A stretch of DNA of 64,000 bases from Omphiscola glabra. Lineage: Eukaryota > Mollusca > Gastropoda > Lymnaeidae. A program made the position numbers and the translations under genes. Below are positions 11,539-22,908 of this stretch, piece after piece (the first letter of the stretch is position 1; the number at the start of each line of letters is the position of its first letter). The notes under the pieces were generated by a model. The model saw nothing but the letters and a program-made list of their open reading frames with translations, had not been told where the DNA came from and ran no database searches. The DNA is taken from positions 7,587,012 through 7,651,011 of the forward strand of contig OZ024809.1 of assembly GCA_964017045.1 (NCBI GenBank), written 5' to 3'.

Positions 11539-13575
11539 TATAAGTTTTCCTTTTTAAAATCTGAAAATATTTTAAACACTGCATCAAGGATATGTAAACA
11601 CAAATTTCAAGATTAAATTAATAAACAGGGATAAGGAGCAGGCAAATTTTGCTCCAGGTAATTTTTCTGGGACTCGGGCTGTGTTCCTGCTTTGCGACAG
11701 GCTTCATGCATTTATTGGAAGTCAGATATGGGTAAGAAGCAGGGCCCAGCTTAAGAAAAAGTGGTATTGGTAGGACCGAAAGTAGGGAAGCAAAGACAGG
11801 ATAGAGCAGGGGTGGGCAGCCCCATCACCAACCAACACTTGTACCCAATGGAGCGCTTAAATGTGATGAATTTTTTTTTGACCAATACAAACATTTTAAA
11901 GTAAATATTGTATGTACAATTAAACATTATTTAATATAAAAATCCTATAAGGCAAAAAAAAAAAAGATGAAAAAAATCAAATTATGAAGATAAGCAGTTG
12001 AATATCATGAGCACACTTATATAATGTTAATGTAGATTAAAAACTTGTCTATTGACTGAGATTTTATAATGAGATTTCCTGCCTAAATTGCTGTTGAAAA
12101 TAAAATTAAGAAAAAAAAATGTTTGAACAGATACAGCTCAAGGTTGATGGAAATTGAAGAGATCTGAAGTTAAAATGCGGGAAAAATATTCTGGCTGACA
12201 GGAATCTTTAAACTTTGAGACCAGTAAATTATGTTCAATATTTAGATCAACTTGGCCCAGTGGATAAAAATTATCTACAACTAGCCAATATACCCTGAGT
12301 AGCCCCAGATTGCATCCAGAAAAAACTTCTACAGCTTGTAGTTTTAAAAAACATGTCACTAAAGAATATAACTAAAATGTATTATTCTCTTCTCATAAAA
12401 AAATGTAAAATAACTTTTGTTGATATTTTAGGTCTCAGCCCTTTCTATTTAAATTTAATATTCAAGCAGAAGCTGGGCCAAGGTGAAAATCATAATTTAA
12501 TATAACTTTTAAAAGTTGTTAAAGTAAAATAATTATTCACTGATGTCAGAGCAAAGGCTGTTTAACAGTCAAAATTTAATGGGATCCAACAGGGATTCCA
12601 TTCCCCAGTGGAATGGTGAAGAGTATGTTTACCTACTCTACCAAGATCCATCAATACACATAGAAACGTATTATGTAATCAAAGCCTCTCTAGAAACTTT
12701 CCAAAATATCTTTAAATCTGATTTTATTACACAGAAGAGGAACCTCATTAAAAGTTACAGAAACATATTAAGGACATTTATGTAATCCTAAAGTGGTTAT
12801 AGAAAAATTTGAATCCTAGAAAAATCTAGAAACTTCAAGAAATGTATAAATGATAAATTCAGTGAGAAATTTTCCAGGAAGGTATACAAATCTATAGAAC
12901 TAATATTTCCATACACTTTTAGATCCAAATATATATCCCTATGAAACAAATAAAACTATCTGGAAAATTATAGATTTTCGTTCACCAGAATATCTTTTTT
13001 GGAAAAAGTACTTTTCTGCATAATCATTTTTCAATAAAAACAAAAATCTATAACAAAATGCCAAAACTATAAACATTCTTCATTTAAATTAAAATAGGAG
13101 CTCCGAATGGGACCCATTCCATAACATGCTGTTTTAGTTATGCCTAAGATAGAGGGCCCTATAATTTAGCTAGATAATGGAGTGAAATTTAAGTGTTCCA
13201 TAAAATTTGTTGAAAACTTCCAAAGATCTAGCCTTTTGAATGCTTAATATTGGGGAGGCCCCCCATAGTAGTGGATAGCAATAGTTTTAAATCCACTGAT
13301 ATTTCCATATGGATTATGAAGGTATGGCTACCAAGCTTGGCCTAGATTCACATAGAGCCCTCTATTGTTGTCTAAATATACTGGTGTTTATATAAGGAAA
13401 AATGAAATTGGGATCCTCATCCCTGAAGAAGTAGATATTATGAGTTTAGAACACACCAGTTTTTGAATCTGGATAAGCAAGTGTATGTGTACGAAGTTTG
13501 GTCTAGATGCATAAATCCATGCAGTAGCCAATGTTATATATTTTATTTATTTAGCTCAATTAAGGAAAAAATGGA
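11539..13575. other. Intergenic, repeat fragments only
   Basis: Contains a fragment near 11640-11740 similar to one at 10350-10440 (shared GGCTTCATG, TTTATTGG and flanking GAGCTCTGG-like text). A hAT-like end CAGGGGTGGGCAGCC lies at about 11808. No gene was supported; open frames near 12140-12790 have no coding signature. Confidence 0.5.
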
Positions 13576-14383
13576 ATCTAAGGCGTTATGGAAAAATAGG
13601 TCTAGGGGAGAACGAGGGATGTTGAGGCGGGTATATAAGGGACGTGAGTTGGATGTGTAAGGTACACCTATACCTCGCTATACGGCCGCTCTTTATACGG
13701 CATTTCGCTTTACGGCCAACTTTAAATTATGGCACTTTTTCGGTTTAAGGCCCACGATGTTTCATTATACGGCCAATAGATATCCTCTCTTTAGTTTCAG
13801 ATTCTCCCCTTAGGCGGCTCTGCTTTAGTAGTCTGCCTTATTTCCTGTGCTATCCCACCTTATTCATATCCTGTGACTCAGTAAGTTGACGTGTTTGTTT
13901 CTGTTTTGTTTGTTTGGATTAATTGGTGAATTTTATTTTATGTATAAATATGATTTCTTTTGTTTTTTAATTTATATGTTTATTTTTTTTAATTTCTGTT
14001 TACTATTACAATGTTTTGTACTTTTATTTTTATAGGATATGAAAAGAATAAAATGATTTATGAACTAGCGACTATATTATTTTATAAAAAAATTGGAACA
14101 GATCAAATTAAATTTGTATGGGTTTATATCAAAATTATTGATTCATTATACGGCTTTTCGCTTTACGGCCAACTTTTCCGGAACGTATCTAGGCCGTATG
14201 GGTATGGGTGTATAGTATAGGAGGGTGAAGAGCATGAGGAGGTGAGGGCATTTGAGGCAAAGGGACATCTCCAACGTGCCGCTTTCTTGGCCCGATACTC
14301 AGGCTTATGGGGGGGGGGTGCTTTGGGGAGGGCATAAAGAGCTATGCTCGACTGCCCACTGATGCCATTTCCTAATGTGATGC
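13576..14383. repeat. Local duplication, copy 1 (interrupted by a MITE)
   Basis: Shares its sequence with 14656-14913 (TCTAAGGCGTTATGGAAAAA, GGGAGAAC, GGATGTGTAAGGTA, GGTGAAG, GGCATGAGGAGGTG). It differs mainly by the 546-bp insertion at 13665-14210. Confidence 0.9.
13665..14210. mobile_element. Pogo/Tigger-like MITE with TA target duplication
   Basis: 546 bp with imperfect inverted ends, CACCTATACCTCGCTATACG on the left and, reverse-complemented, CACCCATACCCATACGGCC on the right. Subterminal TTTCGCTTTACGGCCAACTT recurs at both ends. TA flanks both sides (13663-13664 and 14211-14212). The paralogous block at 14656-14913 has the uninterrupted site with one TA at 14745-14746. There is no transposase inside, so the element is non-autonomous. 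Confidence 0.9.
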
Positions 14384-14655
14384 TAAAGTATCCTTCTGGA
14401 TCATAAAGGGTATGCGTGCCAAGCTTGGTCATGATCATGATCTATCAGTCTATATAGAAACACATACAGAAAGACAAATTTTGACCTTTGTACACATATA
14501 TATGTTTGAGATCTATCAAGTCAAAATATGGATCCCGAAGTCTTGACTTGAATATTTACAAGAGTTGGACCATCAGGGGAGTGGGTGAGGAGAGATAAGG
14601 CAGTTGGGGTAATGTGTGGAGGTTAATGATGGAAAAGGTGAGTGGACAAGGTTTC

Positions 14656-14913
14656 ATCTAAGGCGTTATGGAAAAATAGGTCTAGGGGAGAACATAGGGA
14701 TGTTGAGGTGGGTATATACGGGGACGTGAGTTGGATGTGTAAGGTATAGTATAGGAGGGTGAAGGGCATGAGGAGGTGAAGGCATTTGAGGCAAAAGGAC
14801 ATCTCCAACATGCCGCTTTCTTGGCCCGATAGGCTTATGGGGGGGGGGGGTGCTTTGGGGAGGGCATAAATAGCTATGCTCAATGGCCCGCTGATGCCAT
14901 TTCCTAATGTGAT
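14656..14913. repeat. Local duplication, copy 2 (empty site)
   Basis: Paralogue of 13576-14383 without the MITE. Both copies include a G-run followed by TGCTTTGGGGAGGGCATAAA, and both end at CCATTTCCTAATGTGAT. Confidence 0.9.
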
Positions 14914-15294
14914 ATTTCAGTGGGAGAGGGTAGGGTTTAAGGAGGTAGGAGTGAGGTCTAGGTCAGAGGAAGAATGCAGGGAAGAGTCAGAGGGTAAGGA
15001 AATTTTGAGAGGTAGAGATAAATGAAGAAAGAAACAAATTCAGTGCCCTAAAGCTCAGTAAGACTGAAAAGAAAGAGAATGCGAAAAAAATGCTCATGCT
15101 GGTTTGGTGATCTTGAGGTTTCTATTACAACTGACTTACAGTGGATATGCTATAGGAAAACTATGTATTCATAGTAATAAGTTTGTATTAAAATCAAACA
15201 TTGTTACTTAAATAAAATTACAAAATGAAATTAAAGCAAGTGTCTAGATTGCAAAGAATGAAATTGCACATAAGTGATCATTCTAGGTGATATA

Positions 15295-16646
15295 CAGTGG
15301 AACCCGCTAATCTCGACCTCGGTTAATTCGCCAACCCTATTAAGTCGATGTTTTTGAAGTGGAACCGCCAAATTCTCTCTTTGTCTTAGCATTTTCTCAT
15401 CGGTTATGTCGATTCTTTTATGTCGCCGAACCCTAATATCTCGAGCACAAAAGAGGGCCAAATTTGCCACTTAACGTTGGTTATCTCGATCACCATGACC
15501 AATTGCCAGCTTTTGAAAATGTTAGTTATCGATGCCACTTCACCATCCTACTACCGTATTTTTGCGTTTGTATCGACAACCCCGTCTTAGCAGTGCATTG
15601 TTGGTTGTCATGGAAATTTTGGCATACGAGACACATGGGTAGGGGGATTGGTAGGTATGTCAAAGGTTATAAAAATATCACCACAACGTATCGTATTGAT
15701 CGTGATGGTCATATTGTTGCTTTGTGTGTCACAGTGAACTAGCTATCTGCGGGTGGGGGAAGGTTGGTTCTGCCGAGTGAAATAATGACCGTCACAGCGC
15801 GGAAAGACGTGTTAGCAGACTACTGTGTGTTGTGACTATGTCATGTTACGAAGTGGCTATTGGTACCCGGGTAACAGAATTGAGAGGTTGGAATTAAAAA
15901 ACGATTTAAAATATTATTGTTGGGTTTGTAAGATCAAATGAGGTATCAAATGAAAGATAATGGACTATACGTTTGTAAACTTTATTCTTCATTTTAAATA
16001 AAATAAACTACTACAAATGACATCCGAAGCGCATTAGTCAAAATGGACCCAGACACGCAGCGCCGCCATTCGCACCCGGGTACCATTAGACTCGATGCTA
16101 TTCGGATGTCATTTGCAGTAGTTTATTTTAGTTAAAATGAAGAATTAAGTTTACAAACGTATAGTACATTTAATTATCTTTCATTTGATACCTCATTTGG
16201 TCTTACAAACCCAACAATAATATTTTATATCGTTTTTTAATCCCAACCTCTCAATTCTGGTACCCGGGTACCAATAGGTGCAGCCGCCATGTTAAATATT
16301 ACCGCTACAGCGATCTCTTTATGAAAACACAAAGCAATAGTATACGGGCATACGATAACTGCGAAACATTGTGGTGATATTTTAATATTTTTTCCATTCT
16401 GTATGTACATTTTTATAGCATGCCGATCGCTTCATTAAACTAATAACGGCAACGCTGTTGTGTAAAAAAAACTCCAAAAACACGTGCATGTACATTCTCA
16501 TTTATTAACGCACATCATGTACATAAAGAAATTTCAAGCACATGTTAATATTTTGCCACCATATTGGTTTTCATTTATCTCGATCCTCGGTTATCTCGAC
16601 ACTTTTTGGCAAACCCCGAGGCCATCGACATAACCGGGTTCTACTG
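15295..16646. mobile_element. Pogo/Tigger-like non-autonomous element, 1.35 kb
   Basis: Terminal inverted repeats: CAGTGGAACCCGCTAATCTC at the left and, reverse-complemented, CAGTAGAACCCGGTTATGTC at the right. Both are flanked by TA (15293-15294, 16647-16648), the Tc1/mariner-pogo target. Subterminal TCTCGA/TCGAT and CCTCGG motifs recur at both ends. No intact transposase frame is visible. A foldback palindrome is nested at 15857-16277. Confidence 0.88.
15857..16277. mobile_element. Foldback palindromic element nested in the pogo-like element
   Basis: Arms 15857-16028 and 16101-16277 are reverse complements over about 170 bp with few mismatches, around a 72-bp GC-richer spacer. The outer ends read TATTGGTACCCGGGTA and its complement. 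The spacer also contains CACCCGGGTACC. Confidence 0.93.
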
Positions 16647-17540
16647 TAATGATTTAAAAACATTATTATTACATAAAATCTGTATGTAAATATATTTTAA
16701 TTTATATTAAAAAATGTATATAAACATAGGCTAGTTATTGTCTGGAAATTAACACCAATGATAATAAAAATGACTTTGACATGTAGAACCACAGTATTTA
16801 ATTTCTAATTAAATATAATAATGATGCTTTTACTTTTGATTTCTAATTTGATGAGACGGTTTGACATTTTTTAGACAGAAATAAGTATTACAGAAAGGGG
16901 ATAGGACAATTATACAAAGATTAGAATGAAATGTTTGAAATTACATAGATTCAAGAATTGGATTTTTTTTTTATTATTCTTCCTGGTACAACTTAAAAAA
17001 ATTGTAGAATGCAGTGGATTGCCATTGTCTATCAATCAGAGATGTTTGGCAAGTGGTTGCAGAGATAAGGATTACGAAGAAGAGTTTGTGGGATTCATCA
17101 ACATGACTCCTTGAAAAAGTTTGTGGGATTTATCAACATGACTCCTTGAAAAATTGATGCAATCTAGTATGTACAGATGATGACAGGCAAAAATCCCCGT
17201 TACATTTTTAATCACGGGTACTCATGGGGAATTTGTGTTTATTTATATTAATTTAACAATAAATAATTTCATGCATTAATTTAAAAGAAAAGAATTGATT
17301 TTGCTACCCTTTATAGAAATCTTAGCATTTATAATGTAGGCTAATGCACATACGAAAATAGTTTTTTTTAAAAATGTTATTTGTGTTATAGACTTTATAA
17401 ATAATAATTTTTAATAATTTTTACCAGTTCTCTTTTCAGGATTTCATCAAGTTTCCCTCAAATATAATCATATAAAGTAAATAATCTTCATGATATTTTA
17501 TTAAATCCTTCATTGTTCTATGTGTTCATCTTGCATTGGG

Positions 17541-17860
17541 TGCTGGGTGGCCAAGTGCTCTAAACTGAGTCAATCCAAAGCTTGTGGACTGGAGTTCAAT
17601 CCCCAGCAAAAGCCTAGACAAGCAAAAGCAACACCAGTAGCCCAGGTGAATGGGACTCATTAACCTTGGATCACAACTCATCTAAAAGGCAAACTCTGAC
17701 ATCAAACCTGGAGATGGCATCCCAAGGGGGTATGATATTGACACAATGAAAATTTGGACAACTCCTGTGACGCGGAATGCCATTGGAATGAGGCTGACAA
17801 ATTGAGCAACTCTCCCTCACTTTAGACAAAGTACAGCTCAGGTCAAAGCTACTACTCAAG
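17541..17860 (+). mobile_element. tRNA-derived SINE
   Basis: The 5' region has an RNA polymerase III box A (TGGCCAAGTGC, 17548-17558). A box B-like GAGTTCAATCC follows at 17592-17602, at tRNA-like spacing. A non-tRNA body follows (CCAGGTGAATGGGACTC, ATCACAACTCATCTA). Mismatches in box B suggest an old copy. The 3' end is approximate. Confidence 0.75.
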
Positions 17861-17897
17861 ACAATGCGAAGCATGAACAATAATAATATCTTGCATT

Positions 17898-18347
17898 GAA
17901 AATTTGGTACCATTATCTTGTAAAATAAAAAAGTTTTTTTTTTAAAAATAAGGCAGAATTTAGGAAAGTTGGTCACAAGTTTTCATCATTAAATACTAAG
18001 ACTAAAGTAGGGGGCTTAACAAAATTCACACCCAAACCCCCAAAAATGTTTTTAAAAAATAAATTCATAATCACTTCTATAATTAGGTACTTTGACAGAA
18101 ATTTTTAATATTGTCCTATACCCATAAATGATACATCATTTTAAAGGGCTTGCCATAAGCTTTGCAAAAATACCAATTTCATCTTTCTAGCTTTTATAGA
18201 AATGAAGTTACGATTTTTTTTGTGAATTTTTTTAACACCTTCTTTATCTCTGTATTTAACTGTAAAAACTTGTGACCGAATTTCCAAATTTCTGCCTTAT
18301 TTTGCCCACAACTTTTTTATTTTAAAAGATAATGCTACCAAATTTTC
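17898..18347. repeat. Inverted repeat, 85-bp arms
   Basis: Arms 17898-17983 and 18264-18347 are imperfect reverse complements (GAAAATTTGGTA, CATTATCTT, AAAATAAAAAAGTT, ATAAGGCAGAA, GTCACAAGTTTT) around a 280-bp spacer. They may be the ends of a MITE or foldback element. No target duplication was identified. Confidence 0.75.
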
Positions 18348-18410
18348 AGGAGACATTCTCAATGCAATACACAACACAATGAACAACAAAACATGAACAT
18401 AACATCAACA

Positions 18411-19928
18411 CTTTACATATTGGATAATTTTATTTGCGGGTATGTTAAGAAAAAAGTGAATAGAAAAATTGGAACAATCATTAGTTATGAAGGAAAAAGC
18501 GAACAAATAATATGTTTATTGAATTTAAACTAATTTTCTAAAGCTAGTGTTAAATTTTAAATCTATTATTATATTTATAACAAGGTAAGTATTCTTTTTT
18601 ATATATAACATTGAATGAATGTATATAATTATATATAAAAATTACTCAAATAAAATCATCCATAAGTTATAAAGACTAATCAATTTAAAATGTAATGGTG
18701 ATGTTCTGCCTGCCATTTTCTACTTAGACTGCTCTTCACACTACTAGGTCTTGATGAATCCCAAAATCTCTCCTTCATAAACTTTCTCTTTGTCATCTGT
18801 GTCCGTACATGCCTTATTGTACTAATGTAGATGGCAGTGGAAGGAATTCTACAGCGATCTTCAAAATAAAATAAAAATGTTCTCTTGTACATGAAAGAAG
18901 CTTAGAATTAACATCTAATGCTTTTCTGTCCTAATAAAAATATAATTACTACAATGATGTTGTTTGAGTCTTGTTTATTATTTTTAAAACTTTTTTTATA
19001 TAAACTAAAATATATATTATCTAATTTTAAACAAGACTGTTATGTCAATAATTTTACAATTATCTGCTTTTAATATTATTCAGTGTATATATAATAACTT
19101 AATAGCATTAGACTAAGTCAGACTAAGTCTAAGACTACAGCTAAAGACACGCACTAAGTATTAGAATGTTACTACATTAACTTAACAATTATTTAAAATG
19201 TATATTTAAATACCTTATTAAATTAAAACGACACTAACTTTAATTAATTAGGCATTTACGTATGGTTGTAGTAATACTTAATAGTAATATAATTTTAAAA
19301 AAGTGAAAAGTATTAAGCTTAGGCCCAGGCTTACGCTTAGGCCTAAATAGACTATAAGATTATAACTGTTTAACTGCTCTTTATACTTATAACTGATAAT
19401 TGATAAGTAGGCCTAATTTTAGTATTATTCTCCCAAATGAGTAGTCATTAATAAGAGAATAACAACTATTATTATTGAAATTACTATCATAAAACTATTG
19501 ATTGATTCAATGATGAACGATACACACTGAGTCTGAGTACCGTTACACACGATTTTTAACGTAATAAATAAAATTTAAAAGCAACCCTTGGTCACTAAAT
19601 AAACTTTTCAAGTTTGGTTACAATCTTTTCTTAAATTAGGTAAAATTATTCATTTTAAAATTCTTATAATTATTTAGAAGTTTAAGATTTAACAATAACG
19701 AATCACTTCATAATTGACAGTAATAATAGCCATTTCCGGCTTTTCGATCAAAAAAAAAAAAAATTCATACCCCCACTCACTTGGGAGATGCATAACTTTT
19801 CAGGGAGACGGTCAATGATAAAACTCAAAAAATGAAAAAAACTCTTAAATGAATGTAGTTAGCCACCCACTACACCTTATTTGCCTGCCATTACTAATAA
19901 AAAAGTATTTATGTGGTTTATATACTTA
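18411..19928. other. AT-rich stretch, mostly featureless
   Basis: Apart from the candidate exon at 18683-18883, this stretch holds only AT-rich sequence with short repeats (GACTAAGTCAGACTAAGTC near 19113, AGGCCCAGGCTTACGCTTAG near 19320). No gene or clear mobile element was seen. Confidence 0.5.
18683..18883 (-). CDS. Candidate 3' exon of an unrecognised gene
   Basis: An open frame ending EHHHYILN then TGA, rich in Arg, Lys and Ser (IRHVRTQMTKRKFMKERFWD). With an acceptor at CATGTACAAG it would continue the exon at 19929-20124 in phase 0. A stronger poly-T acceptor (TTTTATTTTGAAG) would need a different phase and an intermediate exon. No family was recognised, so the linkage is tentative. 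Confidence 0.25.
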
Positions 19929-20124
19929 CCCCGTCATTATAATAATACTGTCCGTGATACACAAAAAATCTCGTAGCATAAATCAATAAATCACCGGAAC
20001 ACAAAAACTGAAACGTCACTGATAATAAAAGCAACTGTTTAATAAACAAAGGTGACGTAGTATGCAATTTTCCAATGATACCGTGTAGCCGTACGCCAAA
20101 TTGTAGAAACGGAATTTTCGACAT
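19929..20124 (-). CDS. Candidate first exon of a small membrane or mitochondrial protein
   Basis: Encodes MSKIPFLQFGVRLHGIIGKL and a hydrophobic stretch (FIKQLLLLSVTFQFLCSG), ending YYYNDG at a strong GTAAGT donor in phase 0. GCGCAT-like palindromic motifs (CATGCGCAGAAG, AATGCGCCGATG) lie just upstream, at 20134-20156. They resemble NRF-1 sites, common at promoters of mitochondrial and housekeeping genes. The family is not recognised. The downstream exon is uncertain; the best candidate is at 18683-18883. Confidence 0.4.
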
Positions 20125-21650
20125 TTTGGGACATGCGCAGAAGAATGCGCCGATGGGTATTAAAATCCCTACTATAATAATATGATTATAATAAAAGTAA
20201 AAATAAAGATAGAAAGTAAGAAATATGAACCTGGTGTTATTTAGAAAGCTTTTTACTTTTATATATATGTGTAGTCCTTAAAATGATATAGCCTATCTTT
20301 TATGCTGATAAGTCAATATTTAAAATTTAAATCGAAGTACCTACAATTTATTTATATTATATAAATTATATTAACTAATAATATTAATATTATAATATCT
20401 ACCTAAATATCAGTCAAGTAGGGCCCACTAGTCACTTGTACTAGTAATTATTCCTTACTAGTTATATTCTAGTTATTATAATGAGTAATTAAAAATATTT
20501 AAACTGACTTCACGAAATGTAATTTTACCCTTGAACGTAGAAACTTAGACTAACTTACTTAACTTAGTGACACTGACTTGGTTATTTAATATTTAATAAC
20601 TTATTATTAGTAGTAATTTTTAAGAAGGCGATTTTGGTTACCGAGTAAGCAAAGTAGCAAAGATTAGAAGAAGGACGCATAAAAGGGCTTAGAGCTCTCA
20701 GTTCCATACATCCTGGTTCGGCCAAAGATATAGCCTTAAGATATACCCACCGAAATAATATGGACTCGCTAAGGTTGAGCAAACACAGTCCATTTCCAGT
20801 TCACCTTTTTATTGTGTTCTTGAACTTCTTGTTTATGATTTCAATCGGTCATACCGTTAACCGAGATCTGGTAAAAAAAAACAACAGAGATAACTATATT
20901 TTAATCCTCTTAAATCAGAAATTTTTAAACACTTGTAACTGAATTTGTGATTGTATTAACTATAAGCAGCGCTTTTTTGTTGTTGTTTTTTTTTTTAAAT
21001 TTGCCGGTACTCGCATCTTAGTATTCTTTTAGGCCTTAGGGGATGATCCATAATGACGTCTAGCATAATTCATCGGAAAAAAGGGGACAGTTCGCAGTTC
21101 GGATGCGTTCTACGAACGAGCCCTGACTAAAGGTATAAGCAAACAGTTTTAAAATGTCCATTTATGTGTCATTTTGTAAGTCAAACAATAAAATAAGGTA
21201 AAAATGCATTTCTGGTGCGTATATCATTTCTGATCAAAGCATATAGGCCTAACCTTAATCCATAAACCTAAAACAAAAATTAAACATAGAGTGGAGTTGC
21301 GATAATTTCCCAATAACTGGACGATATTTCGCAACATTGCTCACACTGTTTCTTTCAAGTAGGGCCAAGGGGCGTCGTTTCAGGTTGTTGTTTTATTTTA
21401 TTTTTTGGGGGGGGGGGCAAAACTTGGTCGGCTTGTTAAGTTGTTTTTTACTGCTGGAGACACCACAGTACAGAGCAATTTAAATAAATCCTACAAAACG
21501 ACGTCCCTGGTAGGGCCTCTCTCATTAATGTGTACAAAATCAAGCACAAATATACTTGTACAAAAAAAAACAACAACAACGCATTGTCATCTGTATAAAA
21601 TTTTTATAAAGAGTTGTAAAAATACATTTCCCCTATTAAAATTGGGTTAG
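20125..21650. other. Intergenic, no supported gene
   Basis: AT-rich, with a poly-G tract at about 21407-21418. An open frame at 20760 begins MDSLRLSKHSPFPVHLF and is followed by GTAAAA, but no continuing exon was found. Confidence 0.45.
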
Positions 21651-21653
21651 AGC

Positions 21654-22180
21654 AGGGGATAACAAATTTTTCAAGGCGGGCCAGATAACGGTAAAAAATG
21701 ACGAGCGCGGGCCGTATAATCATTATGTAGGCCTACAATACTCGCAAGCCAGAACGAAAGCTCTGGGGACAAAAGACAAAAAACTAAGTTTAGTATTCCA
21801 TGTTAATCATGGGTGAGTGGCGTGCAATGTACAAAAGACAGCCAACATTTTTATTTACTTAAAAAGTTATCAAAGAAGGCGACGTTAGAAAAAAGATAGT
21901 GACATCAGACATAGGTCAGCAGCAAAATCCCTTTCGTTCGATGTGTTGACTTCACATACTTTATTTTTGAAAGTGTGTGCTCACAGACATAAGTTGTTCC
22001 ATGCTTGCTGCAAACGGATGCCAACTCTTCCGTTATCCGAAAGTCCAAATTGACACCACAAATAAACACGAGAAATTGTGAGAAATCAGTAGACTCATCT
22101 AGTCCCAGATAATACCACGTCACTCATCAAGTTCCTAGCTTTCTCGCTTATCTGTAGCACTATAACTATATTCTCTCCAA
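21654..22180 (-). mobile_element. hAT transposase pseudogene, internally deleted
   Basis: The 3' end at 21654 has a hAT-type terminus (CAGGGGATAACAAATTTTTC, GGCGGGCCAGATAACGG). On the minus strand an open frame at 22123-21905 reads YLGLDESTDFSQF, VFICGVNLDFRITEEL, then YVCEHTLSKIKYVKS. The first two match the central part of animal hAT (ZBED5/SCAND3-type) transposases and the last matches the C-terminal dimerisation end. Several hundred intervening residues are missing. The 5' end was not defined. Confidence 0.75.
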
Positions 22181-22276
22181 ATTCTTCTATTCTCAGCACA
22201 ACTGAACTGAAGGGCTGTTAGTTCCAACAGCGGCGACTATGAATGTTTCCAACATTCCTCTTTCTTTCATGGTTCC

Positions 22277-22447
22277 ATGACAAAATGACAAGTGACAAAA
22301 TGACAAGGGACAAAACGACAAGTGACAAAACGACAAGTGACAAAACGACAAGGTGACAAAATGACAAGGTGACAAAACGACAAGGCGACAAAACGACAAG
22401 GTGACAAAACGACAAGGTGACAAAACGACAAGTGACAAAACGACAAG
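22277..22447 (-). repeat. 15-16 bp minisatellite, array A
   Basis: About 11 units of GACAAAACGACAAGT or GACAAAACGACAAGGT. The array is the reverse complement of the arrays at 23189 and 24302. It is flanked on the right by CTTCAACGCC and TGTCTTTAATGCCTTACAT, which recur inverted before array C. Confidence 0.95.
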
Positions 22448-22859
22448 TCTTCAACGCCTCCACTGTCTTTAATGCCTTACATCGGTGCTTCCCAACGTGG
22501 GGCCCACACCCCACAGTGGGGCAATTTGAAAATGAGCTATCTAGAACTTGAAAACACAAACATCTCACTAACGTTAAACAATAAATTATTACTAATAATT
22601 AAAATAATATAGAAAAATATTTCATTAAAATTATTTCATACATGAATGTCAGTTCTCCATATATATTTTGAAAATTTACTTACTATGTTTCCTCACCAAT
22701 TTCCTAGTGATTTCTTCCTAAAATCTATCATTAAAGCTTCTTGAGTGAACAACCGTATTTTTGAATATTAAAAATTATGTATATGTTACATGGCGGCAAA
22801 GAATTTTAGAAAAGCTTAGTTGGGGCATGGCTCGAAAAAGGTTGGGAAACACTGGCTTA

Positions 22860-22896
22860 GGTGGGGCATGGCACAAAAAAGGTTGGGAACCACTGC
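22860..22896. mobile_element. hAT-type terminal fragment
   Basis: GTGGGGCATGGCACAAAAAA then GGTTGGGAACCACTG is a typical hAT end, reverse complement CAGTGGTTCCCAACC. Similar text precedes it at 22822-22855 and at 22485-22520, suggesting a decayed non-autonomous element just left of the MITE. Confidence 0.55.
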
Positions 22897-22908
22897 CTAG
22901 CATACAAT

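Noticed and set aside
12138..12785. Open frames on both strands between repeats
   Set aside because: No recognisable domain, splice border or codon pattern; probably chance.
16926..17114. Short secreted-peptide-like frame (MKCLKLHRFKNWIFFLLFFL)
   Set aside because: It has a signal-like start, but the downstream part (GFINMTP) is a local 30-bp tandem duplication. No splice or family support was found.
20760..20942. Frame starting MDSLRLSKHSPFPVHLF
   Set aside because: Considered as a first exon of MPDU1, but it lacks the family's N-terminal motif and has the wrong phase. The exon at 26102-26210 fits exactly.
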